From NCBI GenBank assembly GCA_020205615.1, contig CM035162.1:47772076-47836075 (forward strand): a stretch of DNA of 64,000 nt, read 5' to 3'. The position numbers and the translations under genes are program-made. Shown one piece after another: positions 34,600-46,954 of the stretch. The first letter of the stretch is position 1, and each line of letters opens with the position of its first letter. The notes beneath the pieces were generated by a model. It saw only the letters and a list, made by a program, of their open reading frames with translations. It made no database searches and was not told the origin of the DNA. Source of the DNA: Panax quinquefolius (Eukaryota > Streptophyta > Magnoliopsida > Apiales > Araliaceae).

Positions 34600-35946
34600 A
34601 CATTGTGTTAACAACATTACACTCGTACCCGCATATGATCTTCTACTCAATGTGTCACTACCACGTTTACTTTTCCAAGATGGTATTGGATGGTATAATT
34701 ATAATCTTTCAACAGCTCGAGCCAACGACGTTGTTGCATGTTAAGTTTCTTTTTGGGTGAAGAAATATTTGAGGCTTTTATGATCTGTATAGATCTCCAC
34801 TTTCTCCCCATATAAGTAGTATCTCTAGATCTTCAATGCAAAAATGACTGCTGCCAACTCTAGATCATGATTAGGATAATTCCTCTCATATTCTTTGAGT
34901 TGTCACAAGGCATAGGCTATGACTTTCCCATGTTGCATGAGTACACATCCTAACCCTTTGCTTGAAGCATCGCTGTAGACAACAAATCCATCCGAACCAG
35001 ATGGTATTGTCAGAACATGTGCCGAAATGAGTCTCCTCTTGAGCTCCTTGAAACTCTTCTCGCATTCCTCGCTCCATACGAATTTTATATCTTTCCGAGT
35101 CAGCTGAGTTAATGGAGTAACGATTAGAGAAAATCCTTCCATGAATCTCCGATAATAACCAGCTAAGCCCAGAAAGCTACGTACTTCAGTCACTTAACTT
35201 CGGTTGCTCCCAACTTTGTACTACTTCAATCTTTGCTGGGTCAACATATGCTCCATATTTTGACACCACGTGCCCAAGGAATGCTACTTTCTTAAGCCAG
35301 AACTCGCATTTATACAGCTTGGCATATAGCTTGTTGTCACGAAGCCTTTGAAGTACCAACTTCAAATGGTGCTCATGATATTCATGGCTTTTGAAATAGA
35401 TGAGGATGTCATCAATAAAGACAACAATGAACTGATCCAAATATTCCTTGAACACATGGTTCATCATATCCATGAAAACAACATGAGCATTAGTCAATCC
35501 AAATGACATGACTAAGAATTCATAATGCCCGTACCGAGTTCTAAAGGCAGTCTTTGGAATATCCTCAGTTTTAATCTTCAACTGATGATATGCAGAACGA
35601 AGATCGATCTTTGAAAAGAATTGTGCTCCTTGCAACTGGTCGAACATGTCATCAATACGAGGTAGCGGATACCTATTCTTAATGGTGACATGATTCAATT
35701 CCCGATAGTCAATTCAAAGTCGCATACTCCCGTCTTTCTTCTTTACGAATAAAACAGGAGCACCCCAAGGAGATGTACTAGGAAGAATGAAACCGATGTC
35801 TAACAACTCGTGTAGTTGGACCTATAACTCCTGAAGTTCAATAGGAGCCATTTGATATGGGGTTTTAGAAATGGGCTTTATACCAGGTTCAAGGTCAATA
35901 AAGAATTCAACTTCACGTTCTAGGAGTAGACCGGAAAGTTCTTCAA
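34600..35946 (-). pseudogene. H2 reverse transcriptase and RNase H
   Basis: The RT frame 35698-35186 is open for 170 codons: [47 protein letters not shown] and an intact FIDDILIY box. A stop at 35186-35188 separates the next frame, which covers RT thumb and RNase H (35193-34903: [14 protein letters not shown] and [20 protein letters not shown]). RNase H then breaks into pieces ([10 protein letters not shown] near 34790). At 35947 the sequence jumps from the RT start into the protease: about 330 bp found in relatives is missing. Confidence 0.82.
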
Positions 35947-35948
35947 GA

Positions 35949-36370
35949 TTAATAAACAGTAGATGTAATGAAAGTTTCTCCTAACGGAGTCTCAACAGAT
36001 AAGTCAAAGTCTAATTTCTCCGGAGTCAAGTTCAAACGTTGAGCACAAGAAAGAGAGATAAAAGAATGGGTAGAACCTGTATCTAATAAGGTATAAACTT
36101 CGCAAGATTTTGTAATTAGCTTACCCGTGATCACCTCGTTCGAGTTCCTCGCGTTTTGGGCAGTCACAACAAATGCCCTTCCAGGAACCACCGACTTTAA
36201 CTTGTCCGGGACAACCTTTGGAGTCACCATCCCCGTTGAACTTGGTTTCTCTACAAGACAATCTCTAGCTATATGACCTTTCTTTCCACAGTTATAACAC
36301 ACCTTGGATTGTTATGGGCAGTTTGGGCTGATGTGTCCCTCTTTCCCGCATTTGTAACAAATGACCGGTG
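35949..36370 (-). pseudogene. H2 nucleocapsid and protease
   Basis: The frame 36302-35949 carries an intact second knuckle CYNCGKKGHIARDC, then a linker ending GRAFVVTAQNARNSNEVITG, then the protease active site LLDTGSTHSF with DTG intact, and [19 protein letters not shown]. The C-terminal half of the protease is lost in the deletion at 35947. A first knuckle is visible just upstream (36365-36325) behind a stop. Confidence 0.8.
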
Positions 36371-37345
36371 CTCGTTCTCCTCCCCTAGAAACAGTTGATG
36401 TTTGTGCTGACGTCTTCATGTTATCATTGTTGTACATTCTCTTTTTGAAATCTCCTCCCAATTCGCTCTTATTATCACGGCCACGATTACCACCGAGTAG
36501 TGGTTACCTTTTAATACAATGTTTTCCTCCCTCGCCGGTTTTCATTGTCTCGATAATCATTGCCATCGGTATGACCACAGGTTGTGTTCCCTTGGTTGAA
36601 CATACTCATTATCTCGCTCTAATAATTGAGCCCTGTTTACAATATCTGAATATAAAGAAAATTTATGAGAGATGAGATATTGCTGAATCTCGGGTTTTAG
36701 ACCTCTCAGAAACATCCGCGTCATTTATTCCTCATTCTCTACCAAATAAGGTGCAAACCTGAATAACTCTACGAACTTCACCTCGTACTGGGACACCGTC
36801 ATGTTGTTTTATTCCAGTCTAATAAACTCTACCTCCTTCATATGATGAATACTTTCAGGAAAGTACTTGTCCTTAAACAATTTCTTAAATGTTTCCCAAG
36901 ACATGTTGAGTGTGGCAGGTTGGGTATGGTTCACAGACTCCCACCAGTAATATGCCTCACCACAGAACATAAAGGTGGCGAATGGAACCTTCTGTTCCTC
37001 TGTGCAACCGAAGACATCAAATATCTTGGTAATTTTCTTAACCCATATTTCTGCATTGATCGGATCCGGCTTTCCCACAAATTCTGGTGGTCCCAACTCT
37101 TTGAACTGCTTGGATGTGACAAGCTGCACATTGCTATCATTTCCACCCGTATTTTGTACACGAGTCTCCCTTGTCTAATTTTACATGAACTGTAAAAGGC
37201 TTCTAAACATCCCATCATTCATCATTTGTTCGGTAGTGTTATTTATATGAGGAATATTGTCTTCCTATTGCACGTTCCCCTAGTTGGTGATTAAAGGTGT
37301 CTCCACGGTCTCATTCACTCCATTGTTAATATTTCCAGCTGCCAT
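36371..37345 (-). pseudogene. H2 gag
   Basis: ATGGCAGCTGG at 37345 on the minus strand is in the expected place after the primer binding site. The main frame (37129-36809) reads SKQFKELGPPEFVGKPDPIN, then EEQKVPFATFMF, YYWWESVNHTQPATLNMSWE and KYFPESIHHMKEVEFIRLE, ending in a stop. The rest (36808-36640) carries the LRGLKPEIQ and ISHK-like region in broken frames. Compared with H1, the sequence is clearly a different subfamily (GKPDPINAE for GEPKPLKAE). Confidence 0.8.
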
Positions 37346-37518
37346 TCTCAAATACTGCCACAAAACAAGGGTTAATTAATAAATTAACATATCATATATT
37401 AACCATATGCTCCGACTGACCAACCAAATAAGCTTAGGTATGACACACTAGCGAAGGATTACTCGTCTCTCCCCTCCTAGTTCTATTCCCCGATCTCCAC
37501 CAGAGACCATATCCCTAA

Positions 37519-37530
37519 GCTCTGATACCA
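37519..37530 (-). other. H2 primer binding site
   Basis: TGGTATCAGAGC on the minus strand, a perfect initiator tRNA-Met complement, 2 bp from the LTR end at 37533. Confidence 0.9.
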
Positions 37531-37532
37531 AC

Positions 37533-38740
37533 TGTGACGCCCCCAAAATAGGTATACATAACCCATTCTGAGTCGCCAAATACATGGTACAGAAACAAAT
37601 ACAACTTCATTAATACAATTATCGTGCAAAATACGATAACACATATACTGTGAGTTTAAATACAAATATTGTCTAATAGACAGTATTCAAACTCAAAAGG
37701 AGTTTTCATTACAATTATTGATACACTATTTTATAGAAATAGTGAGGACTACTAAAACAACTTTCTAGAACTATCACTCCATACCCGGCTAGTTCCTGCT
37801 ATATTCTCACCTCCTAAGAAGAAAAATGGAACAAAAAGGAAAATGGTGAGCTCAACTAGCCCAATAAAGAATATTATGACTAAGATAATATACAACAAAT
37901 TATCATTAGTCTTCAATAGGGAAAAATCTGATAGAATATAATAGACAACAAGTTTTAGATCAACAACTGCAGCGGAAACAACAATCCATTAGAATAGTCA
38001 AGTAGAGAATGAATTCTACTATCTTCTAAGATTTAAAAGTCCATCATAAATATTTTATCCCTGTAACATAAATCAATATACATCTTGAATCAAATATTCA
38101 TCTTTGCACTACAGGCCAAAGATATTCATTTGTATTACCAAATTAGTCATGTTCATCTCAACACTGCTCATCTTTGCACTACAGCCAATGATATTCATCA
38201 GTTAACCATTCATCTTTGCACTACAGGCCAAAGATATTCAGTAATACCATCATTTAGGACTGAGGATGATGAAAAATATCTTAAAGAAAACAAATCCAGT
38301 GAGACAAAAGGACAAATATTAGGGATTCGTATTACAGATAATCCAAGTTCAAAAATACTTTATAATAATCAATTGTGGAGCAAAATTCAAAAATAAAGAT
38401 CAAAATATGGATACAATCAAAGATAGTAACCATAATAGACATCTTGGATAAATAAGAGAAAATTTCATTTTCCTATGAATAGTGCCATATTCGTGAATAA
38501 TAGTCCGTATACGTGAATAAAGCCGTATCGTGAATAGTAACCCCCACGTAAAAAAAGGTAGAAATTCCACAATAAAATTCATATCAATATTTTGGGCATA
38601 ATAATATTGAAGAAAATAATATCATTTACTGAAGAAAATAACATCTCTTATCTCAAAAGAACAAAGATTTCATCGGAATATCGATATAGTCTTTGAAGGA
38701 AACTTGCACCTAATAAAGAACTCTCAAAGTATCTAAATTA
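37533..38740 (-). repeat. H2 5' LTR, truncated by element D
   Basis: Starts TGTGACGCCCCC on + and matches 28029-28980 from about 37772 on, including the TTTGCACTACAGGCCAAAGA motifs (38102-38235) and GTGAATARTR repeats (38470-38540). It stops after ATCTAAAT near 38738, where the left copy continues. Confidence 0.85.
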
Positions 38741-41700
38741 TATCGCACCGAAAATCGAACCTTTTGTAAATACTTATATAATGAATAAAATAATATTATT
38801 TGTTATTATTATGTGTTAGTAAGATGAATGTCGTTCTATAACCTAGAAATGTCAGAAAGTCATAGTATTTTAACTATGTGAAGGAATTAAAGTGTTTGAA
38901 TTTCCAAGACGAAAATAACAGCTTTCTGAGAAATTTTCCGAAAAATACTATTCATAGATTTCTGCTCTGGAATTATTTTTGAACTTCCAAAAAATACGTA
39001 ACGTTAGAATATCGAGGTCAGATGGATTATGTAATAATAATTCAAGTATGGAAAACGCAATATCTTGCATACGGAATTAATTAGAGAACGTTAGGAATAT
39101 CAAGCGTTAAGAAGATAATGTAATTAGCGTGTATGATACGTACGTATGTATTAGCAGCGAGGTAGTATATACTAGTATGATACAAAGTATTATATGAATA
39201 TGTACGAATGATGGTATATCGTATATTATGAATTAATATACAAGTTAGAATACGATAATTATACGTGTAGTATATGTTATAAGGTTTTTAGTTAAATGGA
39301 ATGGACTAGTAGAATTGTGTAGTAATTGAATAGTCCAACAGGAATTAAGATGCAAGCCCAAGTGTTTATTAATGTGAAGCCCAAAACAAATTAATACAAG
39401 CCCACAAGAATAATCTAAGTAATTAAACCTAAGCCCAATGTTATGATGCAATGGGTAAAGCTTGATCCATGGGGCAACCCATGGGTGAATTAGTGACCAA
39501 GAACTTTGTGTGGTGGGCAAGGAATTAGTGTAATGGCCAAGATTACTTAGTTGTTAAGTAAGTGAATAGTAAGGAGGTAACTTAAGGAAGTGGATGTCTT
39601 AATGACCCATTTTCCCTAACCTTAGAAGCTTTATAAATAGCAAGCTCACAATTAATTATTTGTTTGTTAATTTTCATCCAAGCTAAGCAACTTAATTGTT
39701 AGAGAGAATAAGCACAAATAAGCTAAAACTTCCATTGTTAGATTTTCAAGAAGAAGAAAGCTAGTCATCACAGGTAAATGATCGTATGCCATTAGTCTTT
39801 TATCTCTACCATGATAGCTTGATAGAGAAGTGATGGTCATGTATGTTAAGAACTCATAAGAATTGGATAATCAATGGACTTAAGCCGTATAAGTCATGAA
39901 TAAGTAATTTGAACCTAAATAAGTTATGAACTTATGATGGTCATATTTGAACTTGTATCAAATTTTCATGAATGAATTTGGTATGTTAATAAGATGTAAT
40001 AATGTTGGTTAAAGGACTTAAATCAATAATAAATCATAAGGAAATGAAATCTTGTAATTTGTAATTTGTTAAGTTATAAACTTATGAAGAATAAGCCATA
40101 ACCTAACTTAAAAATAAGTTGTTGTAATATATAGGTTGAGATATCTAATTGATGGATTGAATACATTTAGAACGATGAACAAATCATAAGTAATGAAGTT
40201 TTGCTGGAATTCACACGATTGGACGATAATCGTCGAATTCGTGAAATTCTCGGAATGGAAGTCGGATTTTGTGTTTGAACTCAAAAATGTTGGTTTTCGG
40301 TGGAGGCAAGTCTTATTTGGCATTATAGAGTTGCGGACTCGAAAATGACTGAATTCCAACTTAGAACGAAGAAACGAGCGTTGAACGTTCACGAACGTTT
40401 ATCGTTTTCGTTAAAAATGAACCAATAGGTGAATTTAGAGTTAACGAAGTCAAAAAGATAAAATTCTTGCATGAACATATAGAGTATGTGATTTGTGAAC
40501 CGTAGGCTCTTGAATGAGCCAATTCGGACTTATAACGAAGAAGTTACAAGCCCGGGAATTTCACAAAGTTAAAAATCATCAAAATTATTCGGTAGACAGA
40601 GTCAGGCCACAATGGCACACCAAAAAGGCCAAATAGATGGCGCCAGCGATCTTGAGCCAGCCGGGAAAAGTCAGAACCTACTAGATTTTCGCCGCAAGAC
40701 CGACTTGTAATGAAGGGACTCACGCCGCATCACCGAGTCTGGTCAGCATCGCATCGAAGGGACCCATAACGAAGGACTGCTGGCGCCACAACGCCAGTCT
40801 TAGGGTTTACATAAAGAAGAAGGATTATGAAGATAAAATGAAATACAATAAAGTAGTACAAACTTAATAAACATGATGTGACATTATTAAGACATTGTTA
40901 AACCTTAAGTATGATCAGTTAGGGTTGAAGAAAGACAATTGCATGTGAACGTAAGAACAACATAACAGAACGCCAGAACCAATAATAAAAATCTAAATCA
41001 TAATTAGATTGAGAAGAAGGGTAGGATTCTTTAAGAACCATGTATGTTTACTCGTGACTTAATATGTTATGTGATGTTATCATCTACTGTAGAGACCTTA
41101 AGGACTTAAAGTGCACATGTTATAACAGTAGTAGACACTAAAGGCAAGTATTCTAACCCTTGTTTCAGTTCATTCTGGACAACCTTTGTGATTCATGTAT
41201 TCTTACGCATGAACTAATGTATGATGAAGTCAAAGCCAATTCTTTTGGCTAGACTTATGATGTGTTGGATTTCTTATAATTTATCAAAGTATTGTCAATT
41301 AATGTTTTACCAAACTATGTTGGTGTGGTTTTCAAAAGAAGACTAAGTATGGTAAATTGTTTTGACGTCAAACGACAGGCACGTGAGGTTGCCACAACTT
41401 AAACGTACATACATTTAATGAATGTAGTGTTGATCAACATATAGTACTATTGGCTGATCACCTAGACGTGCTCGTAAGCTATGTCGAACTTACGGACTTA
41501 GTGTCGGGATGTCCTTTTCAAAGAACTTATGAAATGCTCATGGTCTTGGACTAGAATTGATGTTTTACTGAATATTGTTGTTGTAAAACATTTTGAATGA
41601 AAAGAAGTGCTATTTTGAATTATCGATAGTACTTCGTAACTATTGTTCAGTTATTGAAGATATACGATTCCTATGTCTCAAGCATGCTATTTTTCTAGAA

Positions 41701-42040
41701 TTGTTGTACTTGTTGAGCTAGTTAGGCTCACTCTTGCTTGAACCATATGAATGCAGCTAAGATCGAACGGACCGACATATCTGGCAAGGATAAAGGGAAG
41801 GCCAAGGTGAACCCGTAGGTTACATATGTAATAGTATAGGTTTGTAATGGTAATATTTGATATTATGACAAGAACAATTGTAATGGTTATAAAGAACCTG
41901 GGGGAATGTTAATATTATTTTGAATATATATAAGACATATTCGTTCTTTTGAGGCATTTCAATTGAATGTTTGTGTGAACTATAGCACCGTGTAACACCA
42001 TCTGTCGGGTTGGAAGATACCTAGATTTGGGGTCGTCACA
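38741..42040 (+). repeat. Element D 5' LTR (3.3 kb)
   Basis: TATA box at 39632-39640 (TATAAATAG), so the U3 is about 0.9 kb and the leader about 2.4 kb. A G+C-rich island lies at about 40590-40810 in otherwise AT-rich sequence and contains two GGCGCCA words. It ends GTCGTCACA. It shares no clear sequence with the other LTRs except the short terminal bases. Confidence 0.75.
39632..39640 (+). promoter_or_regulatory. Element D LTR TATA box
   Basis: TATAAATAG in the context GCTTTATAAATAGCAAGCTC. The only good TATA box in this LTR, and similar in form to that of the other family. Confidence 0.65.
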
Positions 42041-42043
42041 GGT

Positions 42044-42055
42044 TGGTATCAAAGC
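42044..42055 (+). other. Element D primer binding site
   Basis: TGGTATCAAAGC, starting 3 bp after the LTR end. The same one-mismatch variant as in elements B and H1. Confidence 0.82.
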
Positions 42056-42223
42056 ATTAGGTTATAAAACTTAAGGGGAAGAAATAAAACCTTAAGTCAT
42101 AACCTTAAGAAAAGTTAAAGAAATAAAAGATGAAAATTAACATTATAAAAATGCATTATATATGTTATGTGTTTTTATTATTCTACTGACATGTACTAAT
42201 CAAACTTATTTGTGTTATTGTAG

Positions 42224-42826
42224 ATGTCAGGAGAAAATGGAATGAATAGAGACGTACAGGTAGTCAGTGAAGGGTCGGTTAATCAGATAGAGATTATACC
42301 GAACCCCATAAAAGTAGAGCCTGAAGTTATAGCAGTTGAGTCTGGAGACTCAGAGAGCTTAGACCTTATGTCCGTGTTCAACAACATGTTGGAGGAAGAG
42401 GTGGAGGGAATGTCCTTCAACCCAACAGCAATAGCAGCAGAGATGGCTCCGGGGGAGTCAATGATGTCACTATTTATGTCAGTATTGGATAGAAACATCC
42501 ATTACTGTCAGGAAGTGAAGGAGCTAAAAGCACAGCTCCAGGCTTTCTTGGAAGATAAGACAAACGTGGAGTCGATGTGAGAACAGGAACACGATGAAAT
42601 AATTTTGGCGAAGGACAAGGTCCATGAGCTGAAATAGGAGGTCTTTGAGCTCAGGGGGGAGCTAAAGACCAAAAAGCAGAAGATAGGGAGAATGTTCTAT
42701 ATTCATAGGAGTTCTCATGTGGATTTCCAACATCAGGTAGCTGGCCATCCCATAGAAGCGAAAGCGCATACTTGCATACTATTAGCCATGATATTATTGG
42801 TTTGCCTCTTGCAAGGCGGATTTTGA
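42224..42826 (+). pseudogene. Extra ORF of element D between primer binding site and gag: coiled coil plus C-terminal membrane segment
   Basis: I do not recognise this protein. One frame runs from ATG at 42224 to TGA at 42824-42826 (200 codons) with two in-frame stops (42578-42580 and 42635-42637); without them it would be continuous, so it was probably coding until recently. Residues 1-60 are acidic and open with MSGENGMNRDVQVVSEG. Residues about 85-165 are charged with heptad-like Leu/Ile/Val spacing (VKELKAQLQAFLED, then KDKVHELK and FELRGELKTKK), a likely coiled coil. The extreme C terminus has a hydrophobic run (CILLAMILLVCLL) that would make it tail-anchored. It lies upstream of gag in the same sense, a position where canonical chromoviruses have no gene. 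Confidence 0.55.
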
Positions 42827-43159
42827 TAATTCCTGAGGAAGATGTAATCTATTAGTGGATAGAGTAGTTTAGATATGTAAATATTGTGTATCTAGTAGTG
42901 ACATAAAACCCTCTTTTGTATAACAAAGGGTAGTCTTTTGTAAATCCCAATTTTTGGAATACGATAGCGGGATAGTAATGTAATCAACTTAGGCTGTGCA
43001 ATGTAACCGATGTAGTATTATACTACAATGAATGAATTAATATAAGCCTTTTTTGGAACATGTTGAGTAATGGATGTTGAAGTTATTATTTAATGTTAAT
43101 AATAACTAACTAACAGGAAACGAATAATAACGAAATGTGTTGTTTGATGTAAAAGCAAA
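42827..43159 (+). other. Spacer between the extra ORF and gag of element D
   Basis: AT-rich with stops in all frames; no gene seen. It could hold a splice acceptor or a second leader for gag, but I cannot identify one with confidence. Confidence 0.4.
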
Positions 43160-43633
43160 ATGCCGCTAAGAAGAGTACTACAAAATCAGGGCACTAACGT
43201 AAATCAACCAGAGGGAGGTCCGGTAAACCTAATGCATGAATTTATTAATTTACTAATAGCAACGTTTAATAGAAATGGGGCTAATATCCCCATAAATTTT
43301 GGAGTAGTACGAGCTACTACGTTTAAGGATTTCAAGAGTGTGGGTCCGCCAGAGTTCAAAGGAACTACAGACCCTATCGAAGCCCAAACATGGGTGAAGG
43401 AAATTGAGAAGGCATTTGTCATAGCAAATGTCGACGAGGGCCAGAAGGTTAACTTTGCAACCTACATGATGAAGGGAGAGGCCAACTTTTGGTGGGAGGC
43501 CAACCAGACTAGGGCTGGGATTGAGAATCTCACGTGGGTAAGGTTCAAGGAGATATTCTTCGAGAACTAATTTCCCACGAGCATGTAAGGAAGGATGGAG
43601 ATGCGGTTTCTGGACTTGAAAAAAGGGGACATG
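43160..43633 (+). pseudogene. Element D gag, N-terminal and capsid part
   Basis: The frame 43160-43570 starts MPLRRVLQNQGTNVNQPEGG and contains FKDFKSVGPPEFKGTTDPIE, WVKEIEKAF, EGQKVNFATYMMKGEANFWW and a tail ending RFKEIFFEN. This is the retrotransposon gag domain in the usual order. A TAA follows (43568-43570, where relatives have Tyr), then a TAA a few codons on at 43586-43588. The frame continues RMEMRFLDLKKGDM up to the insertion of F at 43634. It is clearly a different lineage from the H1/B gag (AEIWVKKI versus AQTWVKEI). Confidence 0.82.
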
Positions 43634-45864
43634 TGTGACGCCACCAAAATAGGTATACATCACCTATTCTGAGTCGCCAAATACATGGTACAGAGTACAA
43701 ATACGATCTTTAATATACAACAAGAGAGCTGTGAGTTTTAATACAAATACTGTCTTCTAGACAATATCCACTCTCAGAATAAGTCTTCAATACATTTATT
43801 GTCACACTATTTAACAGAATAGTGAGGACTACTAATACTATCATCCGGTCCATCACTCCGCTTCCCAGGCTGTCCCCAATGCTATATATTCTCATTTCAA
43901 GAGAACAAAGAAAAGAAAGGGTGAGCTCAACTAGCCCAAAGAAGAAATATTATGACTAAGAAAATGCGAATAAATTATCATTAGCCTTCAACAAAGGTGT
44001 TAAACCGATAAAATATAACAAACATCAAGTTTAACTGCAGTGGAACAAGCAATCCATTAGAGGAGTCAAATAGAGAATAAAATCTACTATCTTCTATGAT
44101 TTAAAAGGTTTTTGATGACTTTTATCACGAGAGACTCAAACTTTAATAAATAATTCATATCATCGAATCACCCCGCACTACTACTGACGAGGATATTCTT
44201 TAGTATCACGACCATAATTATCCATGCACTACGGGCCAAGAATATTTGTGTATTCATTAATGGTCATGATCATGCCAACAATTGTCCATCAATGCACTAC
44301 GGGCCAATGAGGACTTTTACCACATCATTTGTAACATTACGGCCATGATTACAATCGAATAATCCCTCGGTTATAATCATACCAAGTCCATCTATGCACT
44401 ACAGCCATGAGATGACTTTCAAAAAATATAAACATGAGGATGATGACAATGATATAAGAATTCAATAAAACAAGTTCAAGAATTAATTTATTCAGAACTA
44501 ATAACGCCCAAATTGTTAACATGATACTTCTTTGTAGAGTAAAATTCAAGAATGCTCAGAAGAATATTTTCATGAAAATATACTAAATGAAGTGCAAATA
44601 TCAAGGATATTCCACTAATTTCATGAAGTATAGAAGTCAAAGTTTTAACCAACTGAGTATAATAAAGAATGGAATAACAAAAGAAATCACCAGGCATGCG
44701 ATAGATCGCATGCTGGTGTTATTCCAACATAATAATAAATAAAGGAACCAGTCCCGTAAAATGCATGCATACATGATATTCCAATGTAATAATAAAGAAT
44801 GGAACTGTGTCTCATGCGAAAACGCATGCATATGATATATTCCAAATGTAATAATAAAGACTAGAACTAGGTCCGGCGTAAAACGCGCAGATAGGATGTT
44901 CCAACAGAATAATAAATAATGGAATAACAGAAGAATTTCACCAAGTATAGGGTATCCCGTATCACAAAAGTTATTCGAATGTAATAATAAAGAATGGAAT
45001 AACAAAAGAATATCACCAATAAGAAAGAAGAAATACCCCTAACGAGTACAATAAATAATATCTCTTACCGTAAAATAAACTGAATATAAGAGTAAGGAAG
45101 GAGCATAATATTTTTCTATATCTTCTCTATAATTTCTATCTCTAGAGTTTCAGTGAACTCGTAAGAAATAATGAAGGAATGAGCTTCTATTTATAGAAAA
45201 TGGATCGCATAAGAACTAACTCATGAAACGGTCCATATTGATTTACTTTAATCTGACGGTCCATATTTAAAACAAAATCTTTTAAATAAAATATAATATA
45301 TTTTATTTATAATCTAATAAACAGAATAACTTTATAAAAGATTTTACTATGCAAACACTATGCATAATAAAATAAAATATATTCTAATTATTTTCTAATA
45401 AAATGTATAACTTTATAAAAGTATTCTGCTTTTATATAAAAAGATTTTTTTTTATTACATTAATAATACCAATAAAACAAAACCGAGTGACTTATCACAT
45501 AAGCATCAATAATCAATCTGCCGTGCTACTATGCAACTACGCCAGACATCTTGCATTTTTAACACCGGGTGTTTCAACAGCTAATCTGTAAAACTTCTAC
45601 CGTTATTTTCATAAAGTATTTTGTCGCTTTCTCAATCGACAATAATTCCGCTTGTGGGTCCACCAATGATTGTGCGTTATATTTAATATTCCATGTTAAA
45701 AGCGAATATTCCCCACCAATCGAATATTATATAACAACTTGCGTATTTTGCAAAATTTATAAATATTACCTGACAACTATAACATTATATCAAATTCATT
45801 CCATAATATTCAAAATGATATTTATAGAAAATTCATCTTTATATATAAAAGTTGGGGTCTTACA
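43634..45864 (-). repeat. Element F 3' LTR
   Basis: On + it starts TGTGACGCC and ends GGGGTCTTACA. TATA box (CTATTTATA on +) at 45187-45195, leader array at 44680-45020, GGCC-GTAGTGCA motifs at 44175-44405. Its U3 is AT-rich and contains AAATAAAATATAATATATT stretches (45280-45400); it lacks the TGATTCACATG repeats of B and H1. Confidence 0.9.
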
Positions 45865-46954
45865 ACCTCCCTTCTTATGAAATTTTGCCTCGAAATTAGG
45901 GTACGACTGCTATGTCGAAGAGGTAAGGATACCTTGATTTCATTTCGATTCTAACTCCCAAGTCATTTCCTCAACATCGTGGTTTCTCCACAAAACTTTA
46001 ACTTGAGGTATAACCTCGAGCGTAGAATATGTTCCTTCTTATCCAAGATTTGAACATGAACCTCTTCATACGTCAAATCTTCCACTATTTTGTCCGGTTC
46101 TAACTCAATAATGTGGTTCGGGTCTTCCACATATTTACATAACATGGATATGTGAAAAATGTTATGAACATAAGACATACTACTTGGCAGTAAAGCGAGT
46201 CTATAGCCACGCTTCCTACTCGATCGAGGATTAAAATGGGCTGATGAATCGAGGATTGAGCTTTCCTCTCTTTCCAAATCTCGTAACTCCTTTCCATGGA
46301 GCAACACGTAACAACACATGATCTCCTATATCGAATTCCACATCCTTTCGATGAAGATCAGCATAACTCTTTTGTCGATCTTGTGAGGTTTTTAGACGTT
46401 GTCGGATAGTTTGAATCTTTTTCGTAGTCATACGTACCAAACTCTAGTCCCAACAACGCGTTTCACCCACCTCATCCCAAAGATAATGGAGAATGACACT
46501 TTCTTCCATACAACGCTCAATGGAGCCATGCCAATACTTGCTTGATAACCGTGTTGTTGGAAAACTCCACCAATGGTAAGAACTTGTCCCAACTTCCTTG
46601 AAATCAAGGACACAGAGTCTTAATAGATCTTCAAGAGTTTGAATAGTCCTCTCCGATCGTCCGTCTGTCTGGGATGATATGCCGAAGCTAAATCAGAATC
46701 TGCGCCCATAGCTTTCTGCAAACTAACCCAAAATCGTGAAGTGAATCTTGGGTCTCGATCGTAAACAATGGATATCGGCATACTATGCGCCTTATAATCT
46801 CGCTTATGTACATACTGAAAAGACGTTCAAGTGTATAAGTTTTTCAGATCGGTAAGAAATGAGCGGACTTGGTCAATCTATCAACAATGACCCAAATCGT
46901 ATATATACCTTGAGAAACCTTAGGAAGACCTAGTAACAAAATCCATGGTAATGT
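45865..46954 (-). pseudogene. Element F integrase core (second part) and chromodomain, up to element E
   Basis: The frame 46319-45963 reads GYRLALLPSSMSYVHNIFHI, then MLCKYVEDPNHIIELEPDKI, before a frameshift in the chromodomain (the WRNH part is in another frame, ending LRK). Upstream, 46440-46231 has KTSQDRQKSYADLHRKDVEF and DHVLLRVAPWKGVTRFGKRG. From 46954 to about 46620 the catalytic core is broken by frameshifts and stops. The sequence ends at the AATGT target site, in the codon run for the MDF catalytic motif. Confidence 0.75.

Larger units (their letters stand above)
28029..38740 (-). mobile_element. Element H2: diverged chromovirus of the same lineage
   Basis: On the minus strand: truncated 5' LTR (38740-37533), perfect primer binding site, gag, protease, RT, RNase H, integrase (split by solo LTR S), chromodomain, purine tract and truncated 3' LTR (30260-28029). 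The right LTR is broken by element D at 38741. The left LTR stops at 28029 against H1, at a point homologous to about 37772, so about 240 bp are missing. H1 probably inserted in this LTR and the far flank was later lost. Its proteins are clearly diverged from the H1/B/F family. Confidence 0.83.

Noticed and set aside
36361..36675. 104-codon + strand ORF
   Set aside because: Antisense to the gag-nucleocapsid part of H2; no independent signals.
43160..43663. Antisense ORF of 136 codons over D gag
   Set aside because: The + strand encodes a clear retrotransposon gag domain with an ATG in the expected place.
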